DNA of 64,000 nucleotides, taken from contig JAJKFH010003493.1 in the NCBI GenBank assembly GCA_023333565.1, forward strand, positions 248,001 through 312,000, in the 5' to 3' direction. Origin of the DNA: Puffinus mauretanicus. Its lineage: Eukaryota; Chordata; Aves; Procellariiformes; Procellariidae. A model generated the notes under the pieces. The model searched no databases, was not told where the DNA came from, and saw only the letters and a program-made list of their open reading frames with translations. Position 1 is the stretch's first letter; every line of letters begins with the position of its first letter. Shown here piece after piece: positions 12,906 through 24,835 of the stretch. The position numbers and the translations under genes were made by a program.

Positions 12906-13369
12906 GTGGAGCAACCCAACCCAGGGACCTCGTTATGTGTATGTCTGTATTTGCATACCGTACCCTTACACGCCTCAGAAGAAAGACAGAAGCACATCGA
13001 AAGCCTCTCGCATCAGTGCACCCAGGCATGATGCTCTTTAATCTGTCCCTTATTACTAGTTTTCATTCGCAAATTGAAAGGGGGAGCTGTGGGCAGGAGG
13101 GATGTAGCTTGTTCCTCCCAAAGGGGTGCTTAAAATCCAACCCCCTTTCTGAGCAGCCGTGAGTGCAGAAGGCAGCAGAAAAATCCTGACAGGCACTCTA
13201 ATGAAAATGCAGTCTGTTGTAGTCCCTGTGATGCAGAAAAATTCAAAGAAAACGAAGCAGCAGCCAGAGGGGCTTCACGAGGGACTACTCTGAGGGTTTA
13301 AAGACACTGGGTATACTGGAAATAGAGAGGATCCACACAAGACCACAGAGAATCCGTTAAGAGTTACGG
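12906..13369. other. Unclassified DNA between two LINE relics
   Basis: This may include unrecognised parts of the old CR1-like fragments on either side. No gene is seen. Confidence 0.45.
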
Positions 13370-13550
13370 GGAAAGTAAGAGTAACAGAAAAGCAAGGGGA
13401 GTTCACGTTAGCCAAAGGGATTAAGAGGAGTAAGAAAGGCTTTTACAAATACTTCATGTCAGGCAGAAAAAAAGATGCAAGATGTTCGCTAATAAATGAA
13501 GGCTGGGACAAAGAAAATGCAGTGACTCTAAAATGACTAAATCGGCTTTT
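13370..13550 (+). mobile_element. Possible old CR1 ORF2 relic (endonuclease-RT linker region)
   Basis: The plus strand at about 13430-13510 translates as KKGFYKYFMSGRKKD followed shortly by SLINEG and DKENAVT. This order is typical of the linker between endonuclease and reverse transcriptase in CR1/L2-clade LINEs, where an NKKGFFRYI-like block is followed by a basic KRK stretch, PLLNEDG and a VTKDxEKA block. The frame is broken beyond this by a stop near 13535. The piece lies downstream of a 3'-end relic (12770-12905) on the same strand, so the two are not in normal LINE order and should be separate insertions. A chance resemblance of one short peptide remains possible. Confidence 0.48.
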
Positions 13551-13639
13551 AACAAGGGACATAAGTAAGAGAAAGTTGGATAATAAAAGGAATGACGGGA
13601 GAAAAGGCAAGTAGAGGAAAGCCTGGAAAGCCTGACTGC

Positions 13640-13950
13640 CGGGGTGTGGGTGCCGGGGCTGGGGGTGCAGAGGCGCAGGAAGCACGGGGCAGCAGAGGGG
13701 TCTCTGCAGCAGGCGCCCTGCGGGCCCTGTCCCCGCCTGCGCGGGGCAGAGGGGACGGCACGGCCCAGCAAGGGCTCCCCGCTGGCGTTAGGAGGCACAG
13801 CCTGTGCCTGTGGCTGGGCCGTCTCCTTCTGCCGGCTGGTGAGGAGGGGGTGCAACAGCCTTCCTCCTCCTTCTGCTCCTCCTCCTCCTCACCTACCTCG
13901 GAGCCCAAGGGAAGGATGGGGAGCTCCTCTGGGATCTTGCAGAGATAACT
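13640..13950. promoter_or_regulatory. GC- and CpG-rich patch, possible small CpG island
   Basis: GC content rises sharply above the flanking DNA, and CpG dinucleotides recur (for example in the CCCGCCTGCGCGGGG region near 13730-13746). Long open frames on both strands here result from the composition, not from coding. The right edge contains a CTC/CTT triplet-rich tract (13861-13892). In birds such isolated patches often mark promoters, including those of long non-coding RNAs, but they also occur as plain GC-rich islands. No TATA box, initiator or gene follows that I can support. Confidence 0.3.
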
Positions 13951-16900
13951 GACTGCATGAAGCTCAAGACAGGAGCATGTGAAGCCAATAGTTCATATCT
14001 TTGACCCTGAACCATGTTGTGAGGCCATGGGGCAGAGGATGAAGTGGGGATTCCCTGCCTGTAATTGCAATGAACATACAGGCACTTCACATACGCTGTC
14101 TCCCTGTGAAGATATGCTGGTCCCAACATCGTGGTGCACAGACCAGACGTGCTGTGATACCTCTTACAGCAACTCCATCAAGAGTTTCAAATTTAACCTG
14201 CCGATCAAGCTCAGGACTTTTTCCAAGGAAACACAAAACCTCAGTGGATAGCAGAGAAAGGGTAGCAAAACTCCACCGGTAGGCTTGGCCCCTCAGCGAC
14301 CACTGGTGGACACCTATGGAGGTAGGTGATGCATAAGGGCTACCAGCTCATGTAGTGGCTTCCAGATCAAAGATAATCTCATCACAGAACATCTATAATA
14401 CAGGTAGCAACAGACCAAGATCACCCATAGGTTTTAAACTGCCCTTCAAACTTGACCCTGAAAAATGCCTCTCTGGAAAGGATCAGACTATCAGCATAGA
14501 AGAATGCTACAAATATGATGGAAACATATGGGCTACTTGGTTGCTGTGTGCCCTTTACCATCTCTAAAACTAGGCCAAAATGGAAGCAATAGAGTAAGAT
14601 GTCAGTGCCTGAAGAACCACACAGCAATTTCTGAGAAACCTTGAGAAACTTTCTTCCAGAGGTTAAGATATTAAATAATTTAAATAATTTAAATACATTT
14701 ATGGAAGTTTTCATGATAATCATCTGACCCAACAAACTAAACATTTGTTAAATATAAACTCTGTATTGTTGGACTCTCCAGCTCAGCTATATTAATTTTT
14801 CTCTGGGGATATTTTGCTCCTGAGTGTAGCCCAGACACAGGCAGAGGAACAAGCCTGCAGTTCCCAGCCCTCTCACCCCGCTATGGCCCCGTGTCTGTAA
14901 GACGGTTTGAACGGCAGCTGAGTAAAGCAATGCTCTACAGAGAGCAGCTCCCATCAAACACACGGCTGTTAACCCAAAGTCACCCAAAGGCTGTTATCCC
15001 AAGCAGTAAGCCTTGGCTTTGCCTGCAGGGGTGGTGGGATGATGCCTGCAGCCATCGGCCTCTCTCACGTGGCCTCTGTCCCTCTGTGCGACCACTGCCT
15101 GCTTCTCCTTCCTTGTCAAAAAAAGGGTCTTTCAACAGTTTACTTATATTCTGCATGGAGGCTCCGGGCACAGGCAAGGAGGGTTGCTGAGCCCCACGGG
15201 GGGCACAGCTCACCCCTGCTCTCAGCAGGTATGTCCCTAGGGATGCCAAGCCCACCTCCTCCACTGCTACATTTACTGCTGCACTGCTGCATGGTTTCCT
15301 CCTAATGGTCTTCTTCAGCTCCATAATAGCAGACACGCTAAGTCAATTTATGCTGGTAAATGAAAGCTCACATAACAAATGTACCAAAGAGTAGAGATAT
15401 TTCGCTTGTTCCCAGTCAATTCCTCTTTGAAATGCACCCGGTCTCTTTAAAATGCTGATCAGAGATGATTAACTCTGAGTACTTCCTTTCATTTTGTCCA
15501 GCTTTCTCTTGGTTTTGCCTATCACACCCCAGGCAAACCCACTGAATCTGTACAAGACTTCTACTCAGTTTAATAAATTAAAGAAGAGGCAAGAATGGAT
15601 GGAGCCCTAATACAATTTGTGCCAAACCAAAAGTAGTCAGAGCTGAGCTATCATGTTGTTGGAAAATAAGCAAACCCAGCCATTTACACTGAATCATTCT
15701 CCATATATCAGTCTCTCGACAAAAGCATCTGAAACTGCTTCTCCTGTTCCAGATAAGACATAAATTAAATTCACTTTAAAGGAGAGTGAATATTTAAGCG
15801 CGGGATGGATTAAAACCTTGAAATCTGGTTTCAAGTACAAATGAGATTGTTCTAAGTAATATCCCAGTATATGTGGAACAATATGTGTCAAAGACTCCAG
15901 AAATTTCCAGGCATTAAGACACAAGAGAAGCAAAATGCTGCTAAAGCACTGACCCAGATTAATTATTCCACTGGAAACCCAGAAGCAGTCAACATTACTC
16001 TAAGAATGGACACAACGAAATATGTCAGAGAAATAAGAAGTTACCTCAAAGGCTATCCATTATTCTTTGTTAATACCCCTAGCCTTCCCCTAGGTTTTTT
16101 GATGAGCTAATGACGCAGGCTGCTGGGGGAAAAGAATCTGCCGCGGAGAGAGAATTGGGTAAAGCCAGAAATCATATCTCATGCGGGAGTCAGAAAATCA
16201 AAACCTTTTTTAGATATTTAAACAGACTAATTTATGCACTAACTTCACTTTTCAGAATAAATTTGCTGCTGAGGCCCCAAGGATGCCTCTCACCGAACTA
16301 GAATATTATGAAACAGGAACAAATGCTTTGCTTTCTCAAAATCCCAAAAAACTCTAAGAAGAAAAGCTGAAGCTTATTTACAAGCATCACTTGTGCACCC
16401 TCAGCCATGAGTAACAGATTTCCATTAACACTCTGAAAAAGAGCATTTGATTTTTACAGACAAGCTACAGGCTGTACTTAACTTTGAATGCAGTCAGTGA
16501 CCAAGCTAGATTCTTCAGTGATTAATTTTTATGTGAACCACAATTATTATGAGAATGTCTGTGCTGTTTTCTTCATTTTCTGATTTTTCACTTTCATGTA
16601 TTTATGTCAGAGACTTCAAGAAAACAGATTTATAAACAGGGACTTGCATTATTACCCTTGACTCTTTCATCTTCTGAAACAATCTAACATCTAGTGTAAA
16701 CTTGGACAAAACCAATATGATATACACAGTTTATCTGTTCACAATAAAATTACACAGAATAAAAATGACTTAAAGATTATTTCATCTTTTCTTATCTTTC
16801 ATGTAAATTGAATTTTGCTACTGTGAGCCTTTTCTACCCACACAGGGGGGAAAAACAACTACTTTTTATGGCATAATGAACACTTAGATAGCTGCAGAGA

Positions 16901-17190
16901 GAGGCATTCAATTGCATTTACATTTGGCAATTATTTAATGTCACCTATTAATACCCAGCTACTGTCTCCGGCACTCCTACCTTGCAAGGTGGCTGAGCAT
17001 GCTAAACGTGCTAAAAAGGAATTTCCTCCTCATTTCCATCTTTGTTATACTTAACCATGGCTCCCACCGTCCCTGCGCACCTTCCCCAGCAGGAAGGCAG
17101 CCCACCTTCAAGCGCTCCCTCCGTACGGCCAGCCTGCTGCCGGCACACCGCAGGAGATGCACTGCTCGGCTCTCAGCGCTGCTCCTCTTT
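13951..17190. other. Unique sequence, no supported gene
   Basis: Region 13960-14300 has higher GC and overlapping open frames of 70-90 codons in two plus frames, without domains. Region 14980-15300 is another GC-richer patch with frames on both strands. The rest is AT-rich and quiet. Confidence 0.55.
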
Positions 17191-17286
17191 TCTGCTCGCG
17201 CATTACAGTGCCTTATTCTTTCTGGTTTTTTCTATAATCTGCTCGCACATTACAGTGCCTTATTCTTTCTGGTTTTTTCTATAATC
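17191..17286 (+). repeat. Tandem duplication of 47 bp (two copies)
   Basis: 17191-17237 and 17238-17284 are identical except for one base (CTCGCGC versus CTCGCAC), with two further matching bases after the second copy. The near identity points to a recent replication-slippage or unequal-exchange duplication. A third unit is not present. Both copies fall inside a short open frame, but the 47-bp period is not a multiple of three, so coding constraint is not indicated. Confidence 0.97.
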
Positions 17287-17335
17287 ACTACCCTATTGTT
17301 GCCTGGGCAGTTGAGTTCCTTGTTTGCCTTGGGGG

Positions 17336-17349
17336 AAAAAAAAAAAAAA
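17336..17349 (+). repeat. A14 homopolymer
   Basis: G5 followed by A14. No retroposon body is recognised upstream. Confidence 0.9.
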
Positions 17350-17834
17350 TCATAGATTTGAATGCCCCAGGTTGTGATCTTGTCTTGTCTTTCCATCTAA
17401 GCAGAGTTGGACGATGCAAGTACAATGTTGAGACTCGGAGAGCCAAGTTCACACCATGCCACTGATTTTCCAAAGATAATTTTCTGAGAATCAGGCATCT
17501 GTCTGAGCTGATCTCATGGCTAAATTCCAGTTTTCATAGTTCGGCTCCCTGCACATCTTACGTCTGAGTACTGTTTTCCACCTGCCTAAAGCACTGAGTG
17601 GTACTGCTGTGCCTTGAAAACCTTGTGGTGTACCTGTACAAAGATGGATGCATGTCACCAATGCAGAGATTCATGTAAAACTGTGCACAGAGTGATCTGA
17701 GATCCTGCAGCATTAGAGGAAGCTCGTAGCATACTTTCAGAGCTTTGCCATATTATTGACCCTTTTCTCTCACTTAATCAGCCTTTACAGTTTTAGCTTC
17801 TTAACACACCTTCCTTCACCAAATCCACAAGTTG

Positions 17835-17866
17835 ATCAGCCCTCATCAGCCCTCAGGAGCCCTCAT
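17835..17866 (+). repeat. 10-bp tandem repeat, three copies
   Basis: ATCAGCCCTC is repeated at 17835-17844 and 17845-17854, with a diverged third copy (AGGAGCCCTC) at 17855-17864. This is a minor minisatellite seed. Confidence 0.85.
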
Positions 17867-20052
17867 CTCCCCTTAAAATGAACATACGTGGAGTCAGATC
17901 AGCTGGTGATTAATCCCGCTATGGTTCTAAAGGGTCCAAATGTTGGCAACAGCATAAAGTCAGGAATTACTTGAAATCAGTGGTTAATCTTGTAACGACC
18001 TCAGCAGGACTGTGATTTCATCGGTACAAGACAGCTTACACAGAAAGCTTGCTACCACGTGGATCTACTTTGGAGCCCCAGGGTGTTACAGAGGTTGGCA
18101 GACAGAGCAAAGATGGGCAAAAATTCTCTCAGCCACATTTGCAGATAGACTCCTAGGTATGCTGCAAATAAGTCCCAAAAGCCAGAAAGAAAAACAGCTT
18201 TCTTCCCGGTGTCATTTCATTGCTGATGGCTGTCAAGATCTTTCAACTCTTCTCCATTATCTGTTCTAAGTTAGGTCTTTTGCTCTACAAAGACACTGCT
18301 AGCAGAATAGATGCAGCATTAGCGGCATCTTCTTTTAGCTACAAATAACTATTCTAATGCTATCTACTGCAGTCACATCTGGTTTAGTCAAACGTTTTCA
18401 ACCCATTCTGCCTGGGTGGGAATTTATTTAGACACACAGGTCTGGAAAGAGAATTTAAAATCCAACCACAAAAATGACACACTGTTAGTTCCGCATTCAC
18501 AATTTACATACTTTTTGGTATCTTAAATAGTATTCAGAAGAGTAGTTGCTCAAATTCATTGCCAGAGACGTTATTTTCATTCTCTGCATTCTGGCTAATC
18601 CCTGTCTTTGCCCAGCATCAAAGCAATCGATATCAAGAAGCAGCTGATACCAAATGGTTCTTTTTCCAGGCTCCAACTCGCTCCACAACTTCCTCACCTG
18701 GACATTTTGAGCCTGTCTGGGCCTCACTCATTTCCTTCTTTCTCTTTACTTTCCGCTCATATTCTCCTTTCCATTTTTTCTACGCACAGCTCTACAGTAT
18801 CCTGTTCTTCGCTAGGCACTATCATCCCCTCTGTCTTCCAATCCACCCCGTGTCACAGACAACACAACCAAGGCAGAAGAAGAGAGCAGGCTTTTAATTT
18901 CAGAGTTAGTAAACCACACGTGGCAGGTAGCAGAACTGATAATAAAACCAGATTCATTATTTAAAAGCCTGAATTACTATAGAGTCCAGTGAATCAAGCT
19001 GATGCATGTGTCAACCCCAGACAATGTTTCAGTCCAGATCTCGGAATGGCTTCTGGGTGCCCTGTTTGATAAATCCCTTCTTACTGCTGGGTATTGTAAA
19101 AAGCAGCGTGTGAGAGAAGCATCCAAAATTTTAACACTTTCCCAAATCTTTGTAAAACTTCTCCAGATCTTTTTGGAAAAAGATTGGAGAAATGCTGAGA
19201 AGAGACTACTTCACAAAAGTTTTCTGATACTCTAGTTTGAAGAGAGTGGGTCAGCAGCCTGCCCAGATGTAATTCTGAAGCATTGCAGATAGGAAGATCT
19301 TACAGAGCGCGTGAAACAATCTCACAGAAAAGTAAAAATGCTGAAGAAGTCACTGTGCCAGTGCAAGGGCTCTGTACCATCAGCACTGAGCCCATTCTTT
19401 CTGAACGGCATTAATTCGCAGCCATGGAAAGATAGCAAGGTTTCCAGGGATGTAGGGAAAATCTGAGATGCAGTTTGAAATGCAAAGATTTCGAGAGAGG
19501 TATGGCCAGCACTACAAAGTCTCTGTACTTGTTTCGGGGGGGAGGGAGTTTTGCTCCTTTTGTTTCCAGTCCCAGACAAAACAAGGAAGGAAGAAAAGTT
19601 CTCAAAGATTTTCAAATTTGGGTTTTAAATAAATGTCCCACTGTCTTGCGAGAACCAATCTTTTGTGGAACCAGTGTCCCTCCCTCATACGGGAGAAAAA
19701 AGGGAAGGTTTTAGATCTTGACTAATAAAATGAATCTATGACCAGAGCTACTCCTTCTCACAAAACTGCTACACAAAGACATCATTTTGTGTTGCTGATA
19801 TCTGACCAAAGGCAAAGAGGCTGAGCAATGTGCCTTCATGTCAGGAAAAATAATGCAATGCTTAGATTGTGCCAAGAGTGTGGTAGCCCATTGGGGCCGA
19901 AGGGGAGGAAAAGCAAACAATAAGTCTTTAGTTTCTCACTCCACAGTGCTACTCCAAGGCTGAACATCCCAGACCCATTCCAAGTGCTGCCTTCAGAGCC
20001 AAAGTCTTCCTTCTGCATGGCTGAAGCAGCCCTGGCTTCCCTTGCTCAGGGC

Positions 20053-20127
20053 TAAATAAAACATAAAATAAAATAAACCAAACCAAAATAAAATTTAAAA
20101 AGAAAAAAAATTAAATTAAAATAAAAC
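20053..20127 (+). repeat. A-rich low-complexity tract (AAATAAA-type)
   Basis: This is a run of AAAATAAAAT, AAACCAAACC and AAATTAAATT-like words, nearly free of G. The many AATAAA hexamers in it are by-products of the composition and should not be read as polyadenylation signals of a gene. Confidence 0.85.
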
Positions 20128-20444
20128 TGTAAATCACAGGTTACCCTTCTTCCTCTGAATCACTAGGCATTGCTATTAAATCAATCAGGCAGGGATTTTG
20201 CCCAAGCACCTTACAGCCTGAGGCTCATCCTTGCCAGCAGTTACATTCTGGGATGCCCCCACAGATGTTAAGAAGGCTTTGCAAACTGTTAGCCCAATAT
20301 TCCTCTTCTAAAACTCACAGCCAGAGTGCTACTGAGGTACTACTGATGAAAAAAACAACACCCAAATGACCCAAAGAGAACAGAACTCAGAAACACCGCT
20401 CTACGACCATGTTTCTGAGCCTTCTTGCAGATTAAGCTTTGAAA

Positions 20445-20523
20445 AAATTAACCTGTTCTTTTAACTTTTTTAATTAAAAAATGAATTAAAATGAATTAAA
20501 ACTATTTTTGAAATTAACCTGTT
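20445..20523 (+). repeat. 13-bp direct repeats flanking an AT-rich spacer
   Basis: AAATTAACCTGTT occurs at 20445-20457 and again at 20511-20523. The spacer is made of TTAATT/AATTAA words, including ATGAATTAAA twice in tandem. This could be the scar of a small insertion or a local duplication in AT-rich DNA. Confidence 0.6.
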
Positions 20524-21327
20524 TACCTCTTAACTAAACAACTACCTTGAGACAAAGGGTTTGAAACACACGTAAAAATGAATATTAAACTCTTAGTATA
20601 AAAATACCTCCTGTGGATTCAATTTTGCTTTTAGACTCCTCGTGGGAAAATTATTTTCAACACAGGTGCAGATAACAGTAGGCTTAGATAAAAAACTGGT
20701 TTTCAATAGTTCAGGGCTGGATTAAGGGCTAGTAATTCCTCTATAAAGCCACAACAGTAAAGATAGCCTGGATGGGCCCTGAAAGCATACATATGCACCT
20801 TATAAATCTTGTGCAAGATTAGATATTGCTCCTAAAGGTGTTAAGAACCTGACAAAACCCTCACAGCTATAGTGAACACAGCCAAGAAAGGCAACTAAAA
20901 CTTGCAGTTTCAGGCACCTTTTCCTCCCACAAGAGGCTGAATTGTCTAAGAGAAATTCAGAACATACCATTAGCCCAAGACTTTCGAAAAAAGCACTCTG
21001 GGTCAGTTTTTTATGGAATTTCCACACTTAGGAGCTAGGAATCTATCTGCTTTTTTAAATCTCCCTACAAGCCTATTTGAATCTTTAGTTATCTAAAATA
21101 AATTTTAAATTCTGGCCAATAGTGTCCCAGTTGCTCCCACCTAGCCTCCATAACTTAATCAGCCAACTCATCACTTTGAAAGCAAGAGCAATTAAATCCT
21201 TGTATTAGAACTGGGTCCCATTAGATCTCCTCCAGCAGAACATCTTCTTAAATGAGATCTGCAGGAAAAAGACATCTGCTGGAAGAACTGGGCTGTAAAT
21301 TACTATTTGAATGCTGATGGCATTTGG

Positions 21328-21341
21328 AAAAAAAAAAAAAA
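21328..21341 (+). repeat. A14 homopolymer
   Basis: A plain A tract in unique AT-rich DNA. Confidence 0.9.
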
Positions 21342-22561
21342 GAACTAAAAGCATTTAAATTTCTATACCTAGAGAGGTGTGCTTTTTAATTAGATGGGAG
21401 AGTTGACAAAGCTTGGAATAAAAACATTTTCATGTGCTGTGCCTGCAAATACAGATCTCTCTCTTCTGTTGTAAGAAAACTATCATTTGGATGCAACTGT
21501 GTGCTAACTCTATTTATGGTGTAGTTTAACACATTCCACTAATGTGTTCCAAGAGACAGCTCCCTGGGAAAAGTCGGCATCCATGCAAGCAATGAAAAAA
21601 TTTGTCTGTGGAAGGCACGCCTTGCAGTGCAGTGGGAGCAGACGACGTGTTTGTACGTACTGCTCCTTCGTGTCTGTTTCCAGATAGCCCTGCATTCTCT
21701 GAAGGCAATTAAATATCTCCAAAAGGAGTACAACCCTAGGTCTCCACATATTAAACCAATTTGTCCTGAAGGAGGCTGTGCTAATGACGGCAGCAAAAAA
21801 AAAGTCTCACTCTTTGCCTAGTCTGACTTTGGAAATAAATCTGTGGCAAAGGAAACATTTGTACCTGATCCAAGTAAATTGTTACTGAATGAGTTTGACA
21901 GATTGATAACACTTTCTCTGATGCAGTAATAAAGATTTTCAAACAGAAATCAAGATGCCTCCTTTCTGTTTTAAACAAGGATGCTGAGAGGTCCAGTATA
22001 TTCAATTCAATACTCCAGACATATATTCAATTAAAAACAGCTGGGTAACAAATATTTGTATTTTTTGTCAAGTGCTACAATTAAAGAATGTTGTGGAAGG
22101 GCACCTTTTACCTCTGTACGCTGTAGCGAGCACAGAGATGCCCAGTAATGAGCCTGCATGTGAAAATGGTGGCAGGAAGGCCAGTAGAGGTACAGAAATG
22201 TCTTCCAGAGGTCTCCCACCTGCCAGCCTGGCACAAGGCTGAAGCACAGTTATTCACTGTCCTTTACAGGGCAGAAGACGGATTTCAAGTGCTGGATAAG
22301 CAACACAGATGAGTTCGAGGAGAAACCAAGATTAAGGAGATGGTTTGAGGGAGCATTATTATGCAGACTGGATCTCTACCCATTTGGCAGGCCGTCTGAT
22401 CAGAGACGAGGGGAACCACTTGCTCCCCGGCATCTATTTAGGGTCACAAGGCACCACCTCTCTTGTGATAAGCAGTGAGAGATCAAAGCAGATCTCTGAG
22501 GCTGCCCGGTGCAAGATGCCAGATGAGCAGAAAAGCCTCTTACGGGCCTCCTAACCCCAGA

Positions 22562-22602
22562 TCTTCCTTTCTTTCTTTCTTTTTTTTTTTTTTTTTTTTT
22601 TT
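22562..22602 (+). repeat. (CTTT)n plus T23 tract
   Basis: This is 41 uninterrupted pyrimidines: a short CTTT repeat, then 23 T. On the minus strand it reads as A23 followed by AAAG repeats, the form of a retroposon tail. However, the 300 bp on the minus-strand 5' side show no LINE, SINE or mRNA-derived body that I can recognise. Confidence 0.9.
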
Positions 22603-24684
22603 GATTCACAGATGCCCAAAGATCTCTGACATTTTAGCAACCTGCTGGGGACTGCCAGATGAGTAAACAGTAGAAGAGCCACAGAGCCAAACAACCTACA
22701 CCTTCTTCTCTTGCCTGGATTCACCAGGTAACGCCAGGAGTTTCATACGCCCTGGGAGCTCAAAGAGCAGCACGGGTGACTGATTGTCTTGTGAAATAAG
22801 GATGATTAAGTCAGATCAGAGTCATTGTTTGCCTTTATGACCCAGGTCTAGTCTTCTATCACATTTACAATACTTAATCCTTAATAGGAAATGCTCCATT
22901 TATTTTGACCGCTGATGTATTCAGGACAGTCTCAAGGGTCAACACGGTTTCCATCTTTCTTCCTCATCCAAGCTACATTATTATTACTGTCCCATGGGAA
23001 AATCAGGCTTCAGCTTATCACGTCAGTTTCTTGCAACCTGATGAAGGAGCTCCCTGCGAGGAAAGCGAGCAGGAGGGAGAGCCGGAGCTCCTTCCAGCAA
23101 GGGCCTGAATCCTTCCCCACCTTAAGCATGTCTGCCAAAAGGGTGTGACATGAGCTTTGGTTGCTAGTTCACAGAGACTCGCCAGAAACATTTGGCTAAC
23201 AATCAATACCATTTCCCCAAAAATACAGACTGTGTGATATGGTCACTCCACCTCAGATTGTATTAACAGTGGTATTTACGTAATATAGCTAACCTGAATC
23301 ATTGGTATTAATAATTCTGTTAGTATTATTTAAATGTTTAGCATATTTGAATGATTCATATATAAAGAATATATTGCATTTAAGGAAAAAAAAATACTTA
23401 TTTTGGCCCTCCATATCTGTTCACTTGTTATTCACAGAAGACCAACAGATAGACATTTTTACATCATGGCATTTTTACTGAGGTCTGTTCATTTGTCAAG
23501 TTTTGACGTCAAGGATTTCGTGTCTCAGAGAGATTCAGGTTCTTTAAACTGACTTCCCAACTTCTTTTACAGAGTTTTTGACCAGGATAAAATATTTTGC
23601 CTCACAAACACATCGTGACAGCTTTGCACTCCACGTATTTTACGCATTTAAAGTAATGCAACAGTAGACAACCAATGGAAAACTGACAGACTAAAATATA
23701 TAGGCTTATAAAAGAGGACTGCATAGACAGGTACATTTAGCAAAGTCATTTTCTACCAGCCTGCGAGTATCGAATATCTAAATTCTTAGCTCTTTATTCA
23801 TTCACCTTTGGAAGGTTTAGTTGCCAATTCATTTTCTCAATCTCCCAACTTCATAAATTTTCATTATTTGCATTTTAATACGAGCACGACCTTCATTCTA
23901 GATTCAGAATGGGTTAAGATAGGACAATAACAAAAGAAAAAAGGATGTTTATAGGTGGAAGAAGTAGAGTGAAATGAACAGAAGGAAAAATGTTGATCAC
24001 AGATATGGAAAACTTAGAATCACCAGGGAGAAAGCTATTTGTTAAAAATTGGAAAAGAAGAAGGGAGAAAAAGCAAAAATAAATGGAGTAATAGTTAACA
24101 AAACCTTATTATGAAACAGGACAGAAAGAAAATTAAGTCCTTTTAAAAGAATGAAAAATAATACAAATATCAGAGGAAACCGTAGGCAGGGGACAGCCTG
24201 AAGACGAGGCTGAGATGTCAAGATGGGGAACATGGAGCGCAGAGGAAGCGCAGCCTTAAAAGGTCATTCTTTCCATCCATTGCATAAGTTTGACTTTGCC
24301 ACATATTTCCAATACTCACAGCATTTTCTGTGGTATATGCTGACCTTTTAGATTTGTCTACTGTAGTATTTTCTTTTACTTCAATATTTTTCTTTAAACA
24401 TTTTGAATCGATGATTTAATGTCCTGTTAGGTCGAGCTCTAGTAAAAATAAACCCACATACAGATCAAAAAGAAAAACCAAGAAAAATAACCCTTCAGAA
24501 CATTTCCAGCTTTGGCTCTGGATATGGGCGTAAGACCTCCTCCTCAGAGCTAACCTCCGAGGCTTACTGGGGTAGCTTCAATGTTGTGTTGAATAGCTGC
24601 CTGGAATAAACACCTTTATATGCAGTATCTCTTAGGACTTAAGGGTTGACGTAGCAAAGGTGTAAGCCTGTGACTGGTGTGGCA

Positions 24685-24835
24685 CCTGAGTATTACCTGG
24701 GAGCCAAAAGACTTGGGTTATAATGCCAAGCTCTGACATAATGGCCTCAACCAAGTGATTTATTCTTTGGGCCTCTTTCTCCTCCTCTGATCTTATAAAT
24801 ACTGTAAAGACCGCAAACGCTTTTGTGTCTCAACA
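24685..24835 (+). mobile_element. MIR-like SINE relic (CORE-SINE family)
   Basis: The plus strand has the order of phrases found in amniote MIR elements. GGGAGCCAAAAGACTTGGGT at about 24699-24718 resembles the start of the tRNA-unrelated body, and ATGCCAAGCTCTGACA the 'CCGGCTCTGCCA' part. Then ACCAAGTGATTTATTC corresponds to GGCAAGTCACTTAACC, GGGCCTCTTTCTCCTCCTCT to the 'GCCTCAGTTTCCTCATC' part, and ATCTTATAAAT to the 'TGTAAAAT' part. Each block is diverged, but the sequence of blocks and their spacing are right. MIR copies are old in all amniotes and sparse in birds. The identification is by eye. Confidence 0.55.

Larger units (their letters stand above)
17287..24684. other. Unique AT-rich sequence with low-complexity tracts
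   Basis: Apart from the tracts listed separately, nothing is recognised. Open frames at 18559-18964 and 19322-19714 are short and domain-free. The segment 23035-23110 encodes an acidic run (DEGAPCEESEQEGEPE) in one frame, but no splice sites support it as an exon. Confidence 0.55.

Noticed and set aside
12776..13162. 128-codon plus-strand open frame as a host gene
   Set aside because: Its first part is the old CR1/L3-like relic (IKLWNSLPQDM) and the remainder is unrelated read-through.
13454..13908. Several 80-133-codon frames on both strands
   Set aside because: All arise from the GC-rich patch composition. Overlapping frames cannot all be coding and none shows a domain.
23035..23110. Acidic coding-like segment
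   Set aside because: A short acidic run in one frame without flanking splice sites or a recognised protein.
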